Shown here in pieces: positions 1 through 7,285 of a stretch of DNA of 8,343 nt. The stretch is from Flavobacteriales bacterium (lineage in GTDB: Bacteria > Bacteroidota > Bacteroidia > Flavobacteriales_E > Vicingaceae), in assembly GCA_002402165.1 (NCBI GenBank), contig NVVI01000041.1, positions 9,898-18,240 on the forward strand, in the 5' to 3' direction. Numbering within the stretch: position 1 is the stretch's first letter; every line of letters begins with the position of its first letter. A program made the translations under genes and the position numbers. Under the pieces are notes generated by a model. That model was not told the DNA's origin, made no database searches, and worked only from the letters and a program-made list of their open reading frames with translations.

Positions 1-3000
1 TAACCAGGGGCAGGTCTAATTCCTTTATAACTTTCTTTAATTAAAGCCTCATTATCTAAGTTTTCATCAGCACCATACCCCCAATATTCAGTTCTTACTT
101 TTTTATGCATCAACTCAGCAAATGCTTCTGCTAATCTATCTGCTAAAGCTTTTAGTAAAATGGAATTATAATCATCATGGTCGGCTTCAAATCGAGCAAC
201 ATGTTCATCTATTCCTAAGCCTGTTGTTACTACAAACCCTCCAATATAATCTTGTATTCCAGAAGCTGCTGGAGCAATAAAATCTGCCAAAGAAATGCTT
301 GGAATTCCACTTGCTTTTTTAGGTTGTTGGCGTAATTGATGAAATTCTCCTTCATTAGTTTTGATGATAGCATCATCTACAGTATTTGCTTCCCAAATTC
401 CAATTACTGCTTTTGCTTGGAGCCATTTTTCGTCAATAATTTGTTGTAACATTTCTTTCGCATCGGCAAACAATTTTGTAGCTTCTACACCTACAATTTT
501 ATCTTCTAAAATCGCAGGATATTTTCCGGCCAATTCCCATGTTCTGAAAAAAGGAGTCCAATCGATATAAGTTGAAATTTCTGCCAAATCAAAAGCCTCA
601 AAAACTTTATTGCCTAAAAATTTTGGCTTGACAGGTTTGTCTTTTTCAAAGTCAATTTGAAATTTATTATTGTGCGCATCCGCTATTGAAAGAAAATCTT
701 TTTTTGCTCTTTTTTTATGGTGCAAATCTCTTAATCGCTGATAGTCCTCTTGAATTTCTTTTATAAACCCAACTTTGTGCTCATTTAACAATTTTCCAAC
801 AATAGGAACGCTTCTAGAAGCATCTAACACATGAATGGTTTGACCTTTCTTGAGGTTTTCTTCAATTTTTACAGCAGTATGAACTTTAGAAGTTGTAGCT
901 CCGCCTATCAATAAGGGAATATCCATTCCTTCTCGTTCTAGCTCTTTTGCTACGTGAACCATTTCGTCTAATGATGGAGTAATCAATCCACTCAGTCCAA
1001 TAATATCTACATTTTCTTCTTTAGCAACTTGTATTATTTTTTCGGCAGGAACCATTACTCCTAAATCAATAATTTCATAATTGTTACAACCTAAAACTAC
1101 TCCAACAATGTTCTTGCCTATGTCATGCACATCACCTTTTACTGTTGCCATTAATATTTTACCCGAAAAACGCTGCCCTTCTCCTTTTTCTGCCTCAATA
1201 TACGGAAGCAAATAAGCCACCGCTTTTTTCATTACTCGCGCACTTTTTACTACCTGAGGTAAAAACATTTTCCCTTCACCAAATAAATCTCCCACTACAT
1301 TCATCCCATCCATTAATGGGCCTTCAATTACTTCTATTGGTCTATCAAATTTTTGTCGGCACTCTTCAACATCTTCATCAATAAACGCTACAATTCCTCT
1401 TACTAAAGCATGAGATAACCTCGACTCAACTGATTCGTTTCTCCATTCTTGTGTTTCTTTTTCGACTGCTTTTTTAGCTCCAACAGTTTCAGCAAAATCT
1501 ACTAACCTTTCAGTGGCATCATTTCTTCTATTCAATAAAACGTCTTCAACTCGTTCTAACAAATCTTCAGGAATATCTGCATAAACCTCCAACATTCCTG
1601 GGTTAACAATTCCCATATCCATCCCAGCTTTTATAGCGTGGTATAAAAATGCGGAGTGCATCGCTTCTCGAACTACATTATTACCTCTAAAAGAAAATGA
1701 AATATTACTTACTCCTCCACTTACTAAAGCTCCTGGCAAATTTTTCTTGATCCATCGAGTAGCATCAATAAAATCTACGGCATAATTATTATGTTCTTCT
1801 AAGCCCGTAGCGACTGTCAAAATATTTGGATCAAAAATAATATCGTGTGCAGGAAAGCCTAATTTATCTATCAAAAGATGATAAGCTCTCTCACAAATAC
1901 GGATTCTTTTTTCGTAAGAATCTGCTTGTCCATTTTCATCAAAAGCCATTACAATAGTTGCAGCTCCATATCTTTTTATCAGTTTTGCTCTTTCTAAAAA
2001 AACTTCTTCCCCTTCTTTTAAAGAGATAGAATTGACAATTGATTTTCCTTGTGTACATTTTAGGCCGGCTTCAATCACCGTCCATTTAGAAGAATCAATC
2101 ATTATTGGCAATTTGGCAATATCTGGTTCTGACGCTATTAGATGCAAGAATTTAGTCATCACCTCTTCAGACTCTAACATGCCTTCATCCATATTTACAT
2201 CAATTACTTGAGCCCCTCCTTCTACTTGATGTAATGCTACCGAAATTGCTTCTTCATAACTTTCTTCTACAATTAATCGCTTAAACTTTATTGACCCTGT
2301 CACATTTGTACGCTCACCAACATTCAAAAAATTACTTTCTGGCCTTACAATTAAAGGCTCTAATCCGCTAAAGTTTGGTAGTGTTATTTTTTGTTTTCTT
2401 TTTCTAGGAGTGTACTTTTTTGCAACTTCAGCCATAGCTTTAATATGTTCTGGTGTAGTTCCACAACAACCTCCAATAATATTTATTAAGCCATCTTTTA
2501 TAAATTCTTCTACTTGACTTGCTGTTTCTGGAGCCTCCTCATCATACTCCCCAAATTCATTTGGCAAACCAGCATTTGGATAAGCACTTACATAAAACTC
2601 TGTTCGTTCAGCAATAGTTTGGATGTGTGGACGCAATTGTTTTGCTCCTAAAGCACAATTAAAACCAACGCTTAATAAATCCATGTGGGAAATAGAAATC
2701 AAAAATGCCTCTACAGTTTGTCCAGACAATGTTCTTCCACTAGCATCGGTGATAGTTCCTGAAACCATAATGGGCAATCTATTACCACTTTCTTCAAAAT
2801 AAGTGTCAATGGCAAATAATGCAGCTTTAGAATTTAAGGTGTCAAAAATTGTTTCTACTAATAATAAATCTACGCCACCTTCAACTAAAGCCTTAACTTG
2901 TTCTATATAAGCCACAACTAATTGATCGAAAGTAATGGCTCTAAACCCAGGGTCATTAACATCAGGCGACATAGAGGCTGTTCGATTAGTGGGCCCTAAA

Positions 3001-3383
3001 GCTCCCGCAACAAAACGAGGTTTATTTGGATCTTTAGCTGTAAATTCTACTGCTACTTCTTTGGCAATTTTAGCCGATTGAAAATTAATGTCATAAACAG
3101 CACTTTCTAATTTGTAATCTGCTTGAGCTATGGTTGTACCGCTAAATGTATTGGTTTCAATAATATCAGCCCCTGCCTCAAAATATTCAGCATGAATGGA
3201 TTTGATAATATCTGGACGAGTAATGGAAAGCAAATCATTATTCCCTTGTAAAGGAATTTCACTATCAGTAAAAACATCTCCTCTAAAGTCGTCTTCTGAA
3301 AGTTTATACCGTTGAATCATAGTACCCATTGCACCATCCAACACCAAAATTCTTTCTGATAATATCTCTTTTATGCTATTCAT
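1..3383 (-). CDS. metH: Cobalamin-dependent methionine synthase (3' end cut by window edge)
   Basis: MetH transfers a methyl group from 5-methyltetrahydrofolate through protein-bound cobalamin to homocysteine, giving methionine in the cytoplasm. The frame is open from the ATG at 3381-3383 to the left edge, about 1127 codons. Domains in order: homocysteine-binding barrel (about 1-325) with zinc ligands C243 and C306-C307; pterin-binding domain with GERTNVTGS at 356-364; cobalamin cap (about 635-730); cobalamin Rossmann domain with DVHDIG at 751-756, where H753 is the lower cobalt ligand; and the SAM-dependent reactivation domain (from about 900), where the window ends inside the RPAPGY motif that starts at R1123. 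The E. coli protein has 1227 residues, so about 90 are missing. Many Bacteroidota split the homocysteine domain into a separate gene; here the two parts are fused without a stop. No strong Shine-Dalgarno is visible, which is normal for the phylum. The long leader carries a SAM riboswitch. Confidence 0.97.
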   Translation of the reverse strand, partial: MNSIKEILSERILVLDGAMGTMIQRYKLSEDDFRGDVFTDSEIPLQGNNDLLSITRPDIIKSIHAEYFEAGADIIETNTFSGTTIAQADYKLESAVYDINFQSAKIAKEVAVEFTAKDPNKPRFVAGALGPTNRTASMSPDVNDPGFRAITFDQLVVAYIEQVKALVEGGVDLLLVETIFDTLNSKAALFAIDTYFEESGNRLPIMVSGTITDASGRTLSGQTVEAFLISISHMDLLSVGFNCALGAKQLRPHIQTIAERTEFYVSAYPNAGLPNEFGEYDEEAPETASQVEEFIKDGLINIIGGCCGTTPEHIKAMAEVAKKYTPRKRKQKITLPNFSGLEPLIVRPESNFLNVGERTNVTGSIKFKRLIVEESYEEAISVALHQVEGGAQVIDVNMDEGMLESEEVMTKFLHLIASEPDIAKLPIMIDSSKWTVIEAGLKCTQGKSIVNSISLKEGEEVFLERAKLIKRYGAATIVMAFDENGQADSYEKRIRICERAYHLLIDKLGFPAHDIIFDPNILTVATGLEEHNNYAVDFIDATRWIKKNLPGALVSGGVSNISFSFRGNNVVREAMHSAFLYHAIKAGMDMGIVNPGMLEVYADIPEDLLERVEDVLLNRRNDATERLVDFAETVGAKKAVEKETQEWRNESVESRLSHALVRGIVAFIDEDVEECRQKFDRPIEVIEGPLMDGMNVVGDLFGEGKMFLPQVVKSARVMKKAVAYLLPYIEAEKGEGQRFSGKILMATVKGDVHDIGKNIVGVVLGCNNYEIIDLGVMVPAEKIIQVAKEENVDIIGLSGLITPSLDEMVHVAKELEREGMDIPLLIGGATTSKVHTAVKIEENLKKGQTIHVLDASRSVPIVGKLLNEHKVGFIKEIQEDYQRLRDLHHKKRAKKDFLSIADAHNNKFQIDFEKDKPVKPKFLGNKVFEAFDLAEISTYIDWTPFFRTWELAGKYPAILEDKIVGVEATKLFADAKEMLQQIIDEKWLQAKAVIGIWEANTVDDAIIKTNEGEFHQLRQQPKKASGIPSISLADFIAPAASGIQDYIGGFVVTTGLGIDEHVARFEADHDDYNSILLKALADRLAEAFAELMHKKVRTEYWGYGADENLDNEALIKESYKGIRPAPG

Positions 3384-3403
3384 TTTTTCTCTTTTCCTTT
3401 TTT

Positions 3404-3513
3404 GTCATGCTGAACAAAGATTTGTCATCCTCTCAACTCAATAGATTCTTTATTCAACTACCCTTCGATAAACTCAGGGTGACATCGAATAAAAAATCAT
3501 TGCTCTGAATGAC
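3404..3513. repeat. Degenerate interspersed inverted-repeat element in the metH leader
   Basis: This stretch lies between the riboswitch terminator and the metH start codon. Its ends are imperfect inverted copies: GTCATGCTGAAC at 3404-3415 and, on the other strand, GTCATTCAGAGC at 3502-3513. Inside are ACCCT/AGGGT arms (3459-3480) and GAATAA/TTATTC arms (flanking, about 3449-3492). On the minus strand the middle reads GTCACCCTGAGTTTATCGAA, then GGG. This resembles a sequence that recurs between genes in many Bacteroidota genomes; that comparison is from memory. TTTGTCAT also occurs twice, 20 bp apart, at 3401 and 3421. No coding potential is evident. It is transcribed as part of the metH leader. 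Confidence 0.6.
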
Positions 3514-3525
3514 ATTTACATTCAT

Positions 3526-3557
3526 AAAAAAACCCTTCAACTTTAAAGCAGAAGGGT
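3526..3557 (-). terminator. Intrinsic terminator of the metH riboswitch
   Basis: Read on the minus strand, arms ACCCTTC (3551-3557) and GAAGGGT (3532-3538) form a 7-bp stem. The inner TGCTTTAAAGTT extends it past one U-U mismatch with G-U, C-G and U-A pairs to a UUAA loop. Seven T residues follow directly (3526-3532). It lies downstream of the SAM aptamer and 143 bases before metH, as expected for a riboswitch that ends transcription when SAM is bound. Its 5' side can pair instead with an upstream antiterminator strand. Confidence 0.9.
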
Positions 3558-3580
3558 AAACTTTTTTATTTTCTACTTTA
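3544..3580 (-). promoter_or_regulatory. Predicted antiterminator of the metH SAM riboswitch
   Basis: On the minus-strand transcript UAAAGUAGAA (3571-3580) is complementary to UUCUGCUUUA (3544-3553) over ten consecutive pairs, one of them G-U. The first strand overlaps the 3' side of aptamer helix P1 (3576-3582). The second contains the 5' side of the terminator stem. The three helices therefore exclude each other: SAM binding would fix P1 and free the terminator, and without SAM the antiterminator would let transcription continue into metH. The pairing was found by eye and no folding energy was computed. Confidence 0.75.
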
Positions 3581-3698
3581 TCTTTTTCCGATATACATCG
3601 AAATAGGAATTAGCACCGGTTTTCCAACTCCATATTAAGAGCTTATAGTTGGTTGCCAAGGTTTCATAGGGCCTAATCCCTCCACCTTTCTTGATAAG
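3576..3698 (-). ncRNA. SAM-I (S-box) riboswitch aptamer controlling metH
   Basis: The minus strand matches the S-box core in order. P1 5' strand is CTTATC (3693-3698). Next come GGTGGAGGGA (3677-3686) and ATGAAACC (3660-3667), which supply the kink-turn elements. GGCAACC (3651-3657) follows. Helix P3 uses CCAACT (3647-3652) with AGTTGG (3624-3629). The conserved GGTGCTAATTCC is at 3606-3617, a P4 hairpin with CGAT/ATCG arms follows, and the P1 3' strand GATAAAG is at 3576-3582. P1 pairs as UUAUC with GAUAA. The class binds S-adenosylmethionine and turns off methionine genes, which fits metH directly downstream. A terminator and an antiterminator follow, so control is most likely by transcription attenuation. 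Confidence 0.95.
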
Positions 3699-3712
3699 CA
3701 CGGAGTCCGTGC
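3698..3712. repeat. GC-rich perfect palindrome at the 5' edge of the riboswitch
   Basis: GCACGGA and TCCGTGC are perfect 7-base inverted arms around one central base. In the metH leader RNA this would fold as a six-pair GC-rich hairpin with a three-base loop, abutting the 5' strand of aptamer helix P1 and sharing one base with it. It is much richer in GC than its surroundings. It could be an mRNA 5' hairpin, a protein-binding site, or a structure that stacks on P1. No function can be assigned from sequence alone. Confidence 0.6.
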
Positions 3713-3748
3713 AGACAATTTTTTATACTTATTTTAAGAACGATAATG

Positions 3749-3780
3749 CAAAACTATTAACACTTTGCATCAATTCCAAA
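3749..3780 (-). promoter_or_regulatory. Bacteroidota-type promoter for the metH leader
   Basis: On the minus strand TTTG (3777-3780) is followed after 20 bases by TAGTTTTG (3749-3756), an exact match to the phylum consensus TTTG, about 19-21 bases, TAnnTTTG. Transcription would start near 3740-3745, some 45 bases before the riboswitch P1 helix. It starts right after the asnS stop, so metH can be transcribed separately from asnS. Inverted arms ATGCAAA (3746-3752) and TTTGCAT (3764-3770) overlap the -7 box and could be an operator, though chance is also possible. Confidence 0.7.
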
Positions 3781-3786
3781 TGGTAG

Positions 3787-5217
3787 TTAGAATTCTGCGC
3801 TTTTTGGAGTTCGTGGAAAAGGAATTACATCTCTTATGTTCCCCATTCCTGTGATAAATAACATCAGTCTTTCAAAGCCTAAACCAAAACCAGCATGAGG
3901 CACCGTACCAAATTTACGGGTATCTAAATACCACCAAACACTGTCCATTGGTATGTTTTGATCTTTTATTTTTTGCAATAAAATATCGTAATTTTCTTCT
4001 CTTTGAGAACCTCCAACAATTTCTCCAATACCAGGAAATAGAATATCCATTGCCTTTACTGTTTTTCCATCCTCATTTAACTTCATGTAAAAAGCTTTAA
4101 TATTTGCTGGATAATCCGTTAAAATAACCGGCTTTTTAAAATGCTTTTCTACTAAAAATCGTTCATGCTCTGATTGTAAGTCAGCACCCCACTCGTCAAT
4201 TATAAATTGAAATTTCTTTTTCTTGTTTGGTTTACAATTACGTAAAATATCAATGGCTTCAGTATAAGTAATTCTAATAAAATCATTTTCGGTAACAAAA
4301 CGTAATTTTTCAAATAAATCTCCCGATCTTTCAATTTCTGGTTTTCTTTTATCCTCTTCTAAAATTCTGTTATTTAAAAAGGTTAAATCATCTTCACAAT
4401 ACTCCAAAGCATAAGAAATACAATATTTTAGCATCTCTTCCGCTAAATCCATGTTATCGTTGTTATCTGCAAAAGCAACTTCTGGCTCAATCATCCAAAA
4501 TTCTGATAAATGACGTGTTGTGTTAGAGTTTTCTGCTCTAAAGGTTGGGCCAAAAGTATAAACCTTGCTCAATGCCAATGCCGTCAACTCAGCTTCTAAC
4601 TGACCAGTAACTGCAAGACTTGTCTCTTTCCCAAAAAAATCTTGTTTGTAATCAACTTCTTTGTTCTCATCTAACGGAACATTTTTTAAATCTATTGTTG
4701 TTACTTGAAATGCTTCTCCAGCTCCTTCAGCATCTGTAGCAGTAATTAAAGGGGTGTGAATGTTATAAAATCCTTTGTCGTTAAAGAATTTATGTATTGC
4801 AAAAGTCATTGCATGACGAATACGAAGAACCGCAGCAAAAGTATTTGTTCTTGGCCTTAGGTGTGCAATTTCTCTTAAATACTCTAAAGAATGTTTTTTA
4901 GGCTGTAAAGGATATTCATCTGGATTGGAATCGCCAATTATTTTAAAAGATTTTACCACCAATTCCACAGACTGACCTCTTCCTTGAGATTCTACCAGTT
5001 CTCCAACAACTTCAATTGCTGCACCTGTTGTAATTCTTTTTAATTCACTTTCATCCTCATTTTCAAAATCTATTACAGCTTGAAGGTTATTAATAGTAGA
5101 GCCATCATTAATTGCAATAAATCGATTGCTTCTAAAAGTTCTTACCCATCCTTTAATTAGAGTTTCAGTCCCTAATTTTTTAGTTTTTAATACTTCTAAA
5201 ACTTCTGTTCGTTCCAT
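3787..5217 (-). CDS. asnS: Asparaginyl-tRNA synthetase
   Basis: AsnS is a cytoplasmic class IIb synthetase that activates asparagine with ATP and charges tRNA-Asn. The 476 residues compare with 466 in E. coli. The N-terminal OB-fold anticodon-binding domain covers about 18-95. The catalytic core has motif 1 ending near HTP (154-156), motif 2 with [20 protein letters not shown] (221-240), and motif 3 with GFGLGFER (443-450) followed by [20 protein letters not shown] (402-411) and [17 protein letters not shown] (428-444) match AsnS and argue against AspRS or LysRS. The C-terminus TPKSAEF matches the family ending. The ATG at 5215-5217 gives an N-terminus in the expected position before the OB fold. 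No T-box leader is visible upstream. No clear terminator separates it from the metH promoter, so some readthrough into the riboswitch leader is possible. Confidence 0.98.
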   Translation of the reverse strand: MERTEVLEVLKTKKLGTETLIKGWVRTFRSNRFIAINDGSTINNLQAVIDFENEDESELKRITTGAAIEVVGELVESQGRGQSVELVVKSFKIIGDSNPDEYPLQPKKHSLEYLREIAHLRPRTNTFAAVLRIRHAMTFAIHKFFNDKGFYNIHTPLITATDAEGAGEAFQVTTIDLKNVPLDENKEVDYKQDFFGKETSLAVTGQLEAELTALALSKVYTFGPTFRAENSNTTRHLSEFWMIEPEVAFADNNDNMDLAEEMLKYCISYALEYCEDDLTFLNNRILEEDKRKPEIERSGDLFEKLRFVTENDFIRITYTEAIDILRNCKPNKKKKFQFIIDEWGADLQSEHERFLVEKHFKKPVILTDYPANIKAFYMKLNEDGKTVKAMDILFPGIGEIVGGSQREENYDILLQKIKDQNIPMDSVWWYLDTRKFGTVPHAGFGLGFERLMLFITGMGNIRDVIPFPRTPKSAEF

Positions 5218-5245
5218 ATTTTTATTCGTAGAAAGTTAATCGAGG

Positions 5246-5277
5246 CGAAATTAATATTTTTTTACGGTAAAAAGGCA
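5246..5277 (-). promoter_or_regulatory. Possible asnS promoter
   Basis: On the minus strand TAATTTCG (5246-5253) differs from the TAnnTTTG -7 consensus at one base and lies about 28 bases before the asnS start codon, giving a short leader. No clean TTTG sits 19-21 bases upstream; only a T-rich CCTTTTTAC is near. The call is therefore tentative. Confidence 0.4.
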
Positions 5278-5342
5278 GTCTATAATCATAGAAATCATGT
5301 TATTAAACAATTTTTATCTAAATATGAATTATTTAACAAAAT

Positions 5343-5374
5343 CGATAAAAGTGGTTTTAATTACGATAAAAGTG
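5343..5374. repeat. Paired direct repeat CGATAAAAGTG, 21-bp period
   Basis: The 11-base sequence CGATAAAAGTG occurs exactly twice, at 5343-5353 and 5364-5374. The starts are 21 bp apart, about two helical turns, so both copies face the same side of the DNA. The second copy ends nine bases before the -33 box of the predicted promoter for the exported protein gene. This is the geometry of a tandem activator site, and LytTR-type response regulators are one family known to bind direct repeats with about this period. The regulator is not identified, and chance similarity in AT-rich DNA cannot be excluded. Confidence 0.6.
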
Positions 5375-5383
5375 AAAAAAAGT

Positions 5384-5414
5384 TTTGAATATAAGCTAGA
5401 AGTATTTAATATTG
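5384..5414 (+). promoter_or_regulatory. Bacteroidota-type promoter for the exported protein gene
   Basis: TTTG (5384-5387), a 19-base spacer, then TAATATTG (5407-5414), which has one mismatch to TAnnTTTG. Transcription would start near 5420, leaving a leader of about 29 bases. The paired CGATAAAAGTG repeat lies just upstream, so the promoter may be activator dependent. The leader has no evident Shine-Dalgarno. Confidence 0.6.
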
Positions 5415-5448
5415 CATACTAATTAAACAGGTATAACAACATCAACTT

Positions 5449-6237
5449 ATGAAACGATTATTTTTCGTACTACTTATTTCTCTTTTCGCATTACAGGTTA
5501 GTGCTACTGGAGTTATTGTTCTAGAAGGGCACTACCAAGGTAAAAACCTATATGTTCAAAATCCATTTGCTGGAAGTGGAGTAGGATTCTGTACGTTTGA
5601 AGTTACCATTAATGGTGAAGTAACTACTGATGAAGTTAACTCAAGTGCTTTCGAAATTGATTTCGCTAATTTTCAACTGAAAGTTGGAGACCCAGTTATC
5701 GTAAAAATTAAGCATAAAGATGATTGTAGACCTAAAGTTTTAAATCCAGAGGTTTTAAAACCTAAAAGTACTTTTGAAATTGTTACTATGAAAATTTCTA
5801 AAGAAGGTAACTTTGATTGGACAACTAAAAGCGAAACAGGAAAATTAACTTTTATTGTTGAGCAGTTCAGATGGAACAAATGGATTAAAGTTGGTGAGGT
5901 TGACGGAAACGGAACAACGAACGAAAACAGTTACCAATTTAAAATTACTCCTCACTCAGGTGAAAACAAATTTAGAGTTAAGCAAATTGATTACTCTGGT
6001 AAACCAAGATATTCTCAAGCATCAAGATATATTTCAACAGTTGGAGAAATTTCTTTTAGTCCTATAAAAGCTAAAACAGAAGTTATCTTTACTGGCGAAA
6101 CATTATTTGAAGTTTACGATAGTTATGGAAATATTGTAAAGAAAGGATTTGGTGAAAAAGTAGATGTTACTAATCTTAAAAAAGGGATTTACTACTTAAA
6201 TTACGATAACAAAACAGATACTTTTGTAAAGAAGTAA
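5449..6237 (+). CDS. Exported protein of unknown function with a type IX-like C-terminal tail
   Basis: I do not recognise a named family, and no enzyme motif is visible. Residues 1-19 are a typical signal peptide: KR, a hydrophobic core, then VSA as the likely cleavage site before T20. The first part of the mature protein (about 20-110) is beta-rich and holds the only two cysteines, C48 and C93, which could form a disulfide in the periplasm or outside the cell. Residues 130-195 (GKLTFIVEQF, W142, W145, then SGENKFRVKQIDYSGKPRYS) look like a fibronectin type III-like beta-sandwich common in secreted Bacteroidota proteins. The last 45 residues (LFEVYDSYGNIVKKG, then NLKKGIYYLNY and a lysine end) resemble the second half of a type IX sorting domain. 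The usual PNP motif at its start is missing, so surface sorting is uncertain. It is a single-gene unit with its own promoter and terminator. Confidence 0.85.
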   Translation: MKRLFFVLLISLFALQVSATGVIVLEGHYQGKNLYVQNPFAGSGVGFCTFEVTINGEVTTDEVNSSAFEIDFANFQLKVGDPVIVKIKHKDDCRPKVLNPEVLKPKSTFEIVTMKISKEGNFDWTTKSETGKLTFIVEQFRWNKWIKVGEVDGNGTTNENSYQFKITPHSGENKFRVKQIDYSGKPRYSQASRYISTVGEISFSPIKAKTEVIFTGETLFEVYDSYGNIVKKGFGEKVDVTNLKKGIYYLNYDNKTDTFVKK

Positions 6238-6256
6238 ACTATTAATGATATAAAAT

Positions 6257-6292
6257 TAAATCCTGACCATTAAAAACGTCAGGATTTTTTTT
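6257..6292 (+). terminator. Strong intrinsic terminator after the exported protein gene
   Basis: ATCCTGAC (6260-6267) pairs perfectly with GTCAGGAT (6278-6285) around a ten-base A-rich loop, extended by flanking A/T pairs, with a run of eight T residues (6285-6292). It begins 20 bases after the stop codon. It ends eight bases before the epimerase start codon, so it separates that gene from the one upstream. Confidence 0.93.
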
Positions 6293-6300
6293 GCTTTAAA

Positions 6301-6702
6301 ATGAATAAGATAGAACACATAGGCATAGCTGTTAAAGATTTGAAAATAGCCAATGAAGTTTACACCAAACTTTTTGGAACACCTCCTTACAAAACAGAAA
6401 CTGTTGAAAGTGAAAATGTATCTACTTCCTTTTTTAAAGTAGGTGAAAGTAAAGTAGAATTATTAGAAGCAACCAATCCAGAAAGTGCTATTGCAAAGTT
6501 TATTGAAAAGAAAGGCGAAGGAGTTCACCACATTGCTTATGCGGTAGATGACATTAAAGCTGAAATGAATCGGCTAAAAAAAGAAGGCTTTGTAATTTTA
6601 AATGATGCCCCTAAAAGAGGTGCTGACAACAAGCTGGTCTGCTTTTTACATCCAAAATCTACCAATGGAGTGTTGATAGAATTATGTCAAGAAATTAAGT
6701 AG
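6301..6702 (+). CDS. mce: Methylmalonyl-CoA epimerase
   Basis: This is a small cytoplasmic metal-dependent enzyme of the vicinal oxygen chelate (VOC) superfamily. It interconverts (2R)- and (2S)-methylmalonyl-CoA, linking propionyl-CoA carboxylase to the B12-dependent mutase. The 133 residues form the usual tandem beta-alpha-beta-beta-beta modules. The N-terminus KIEHIGIAVKDL supplies metal ligand H6, GEGVHHIAYAVDDI supplies the H76-H77 pair, and GVLIELCQ supplies E127. VELLEA (52-57) and CFLHPKSTNGV (114-124) are also family hallmarks. The match to bacterial and human MCEE sequences is good, and a general glyoxalase is less likely. The start is fixed because an in-frame stop (6271-6273) precedes it and no other start codon fits. 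There is no room for an ordinary leader, as the preceding terminator ends eight bases upstream. The 3' end overlaps the convergent aldolase gene by 8 bp. Confidence 0.93.
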   Translation: MNKIEHIGIAVKDLKIANEVYTKLFGTPPYKTETVESENVSTSFFKVGESKVELLEATNPESAIAKFIEKKGEGVHHIAYAVDDIKAEMNRLKKEGFVILNDAPKRGADNKLVCFLHPKSTNGVLIELCQEIK

Positions 6703-7285
6703 CATAGTTTAGAATCAATTGCCCTGCTTGTTTTAAGTTTTTCCCGAAAGTAATAATCCCTTCTTCGTGGCCTCCCATTACCATTATTTTTTCTTGAGCA
6801 AGGTTAGTTCCATCAAACAAACGTTTAATTTCTAACGCCATTTTTGCTGTACCATAAGGAACACTTCTATTTGATGTCGGCACTTTACCTATTAGTTTAT
6901 CCCACAATTCCTTATTATGAACATGAATAATGGCTTTAATCGAATCATCGCACTCATACACTGCTGCGTGTGTTAAACTCTCAGCAGACGCTTTTACCTC
7001 TCCTTTACAAGTTACTTGATTATGTTTTATACTATAACTTGTTACTAACGCAAAATCATTTTCTTGAATTGGATAAATATTACCTGTTTGAGTTCCAGAA
7101 ATTAAAATGCCTTCATTAGTTTTTATACTGATATTCCCATAGCCAATTTTAATATCGGTATACTCTCCTATTAGTTTTAACTGATGCATTTTATCTCTCC
7201 ACATTTTCAACTCATCAGGAACTTGAACTGGAAGCTGTTCATCATTCCAATCACAATTAAATTTTATAACTCCTTCATCAATCAT
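6695..7285 (-). CDS. Class II aldolase/adducin-family protein, likely methylthioribulose-1-phosphate dehydratase or aldolase
   Basis: The 196 residues match the class II aldolase fold, a zinc enzyme family that includes MtnB and fuculose-phosphate aldolase. GYGNISIK (48-55) is the phosphate-binding glycine-asparagine motif. SAES gives E102, HVH gives zinc ligands H121 and H123, and GGHEEG gives the third histidine, H173. The ATG starts directly after the mtnA TGA with no gap, so the two genes are almost certainly co-transcribed and probably translationally coupled. MtnA makes methylthioribulose 1-phosphate, so this enzyme most likely takes that product (or its deoxyribulose analogue). MtnB would dehydrate it towards methionine; a shunt aldolase would split it into dihydroxyacetone phosphate and an aldehyde. 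Motifs alone do not decide, so no symbol is given. Residues 1-25 precede the conserved fold. Confidence 0.85.
   Translation of the reverse strand: MIDEGVIKFNCDWNDEQLPVQVPDELKMWRDKMHQLKLIGEYTDIKIGYGNISIKTNEGILISGTQTGNIYPIQENDFALVTSYSIKHNQVTCKGEVKASAESLTHAAVYECDDSIKAIIHVHNKELWDKLIGKVPTSNRSVPYGTAKMALEIKRLFDGTNLAQEKIMVMGGHEEGIITFGKNLKQAGQLILNYAT

Noticed and set aside
361..1384. Short plus-strand open frames at 361-570 and 1145-1384
   Set aside because: Both lie opposite conserved MetH coding sequence (reactivation and cobalamin domains) and have no family-like content.
3404..3513. CRISPR array or insertion-sequence end
   Set aside because: The repeated units are short, degenerate and inverted, with no regular spacers, transposase or target duplication.
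3713..3786. Terminator for asnS
   Set aside because: The only hairpin (3746-3770) has weak AT-rich arms and no following T run, and it overlaps the metH promoter. I see no convincing asnS terminator.
5218..5340. T-box or other tRNA-sensing leader upstream of asnS
   Set aside because: The leader predicted from the -7 box is only about 28 bases, and no T-box core or specifier hairpin is visible.
5673..6067. Short open frames inside the exported protein gene, on both strands
   Set aside because: They are out-of-frame shadows of a gene with a signal peptide, promoter and terminator of its own.
6223..6256. TTTG at 6223-6226 with TATAAAAT at 6249-6256 as an mce promoter
   Set aside because: The -7 match is poor, the spacing is 22 bases, and the transcript would run straight into the terminator at 6260-6292.
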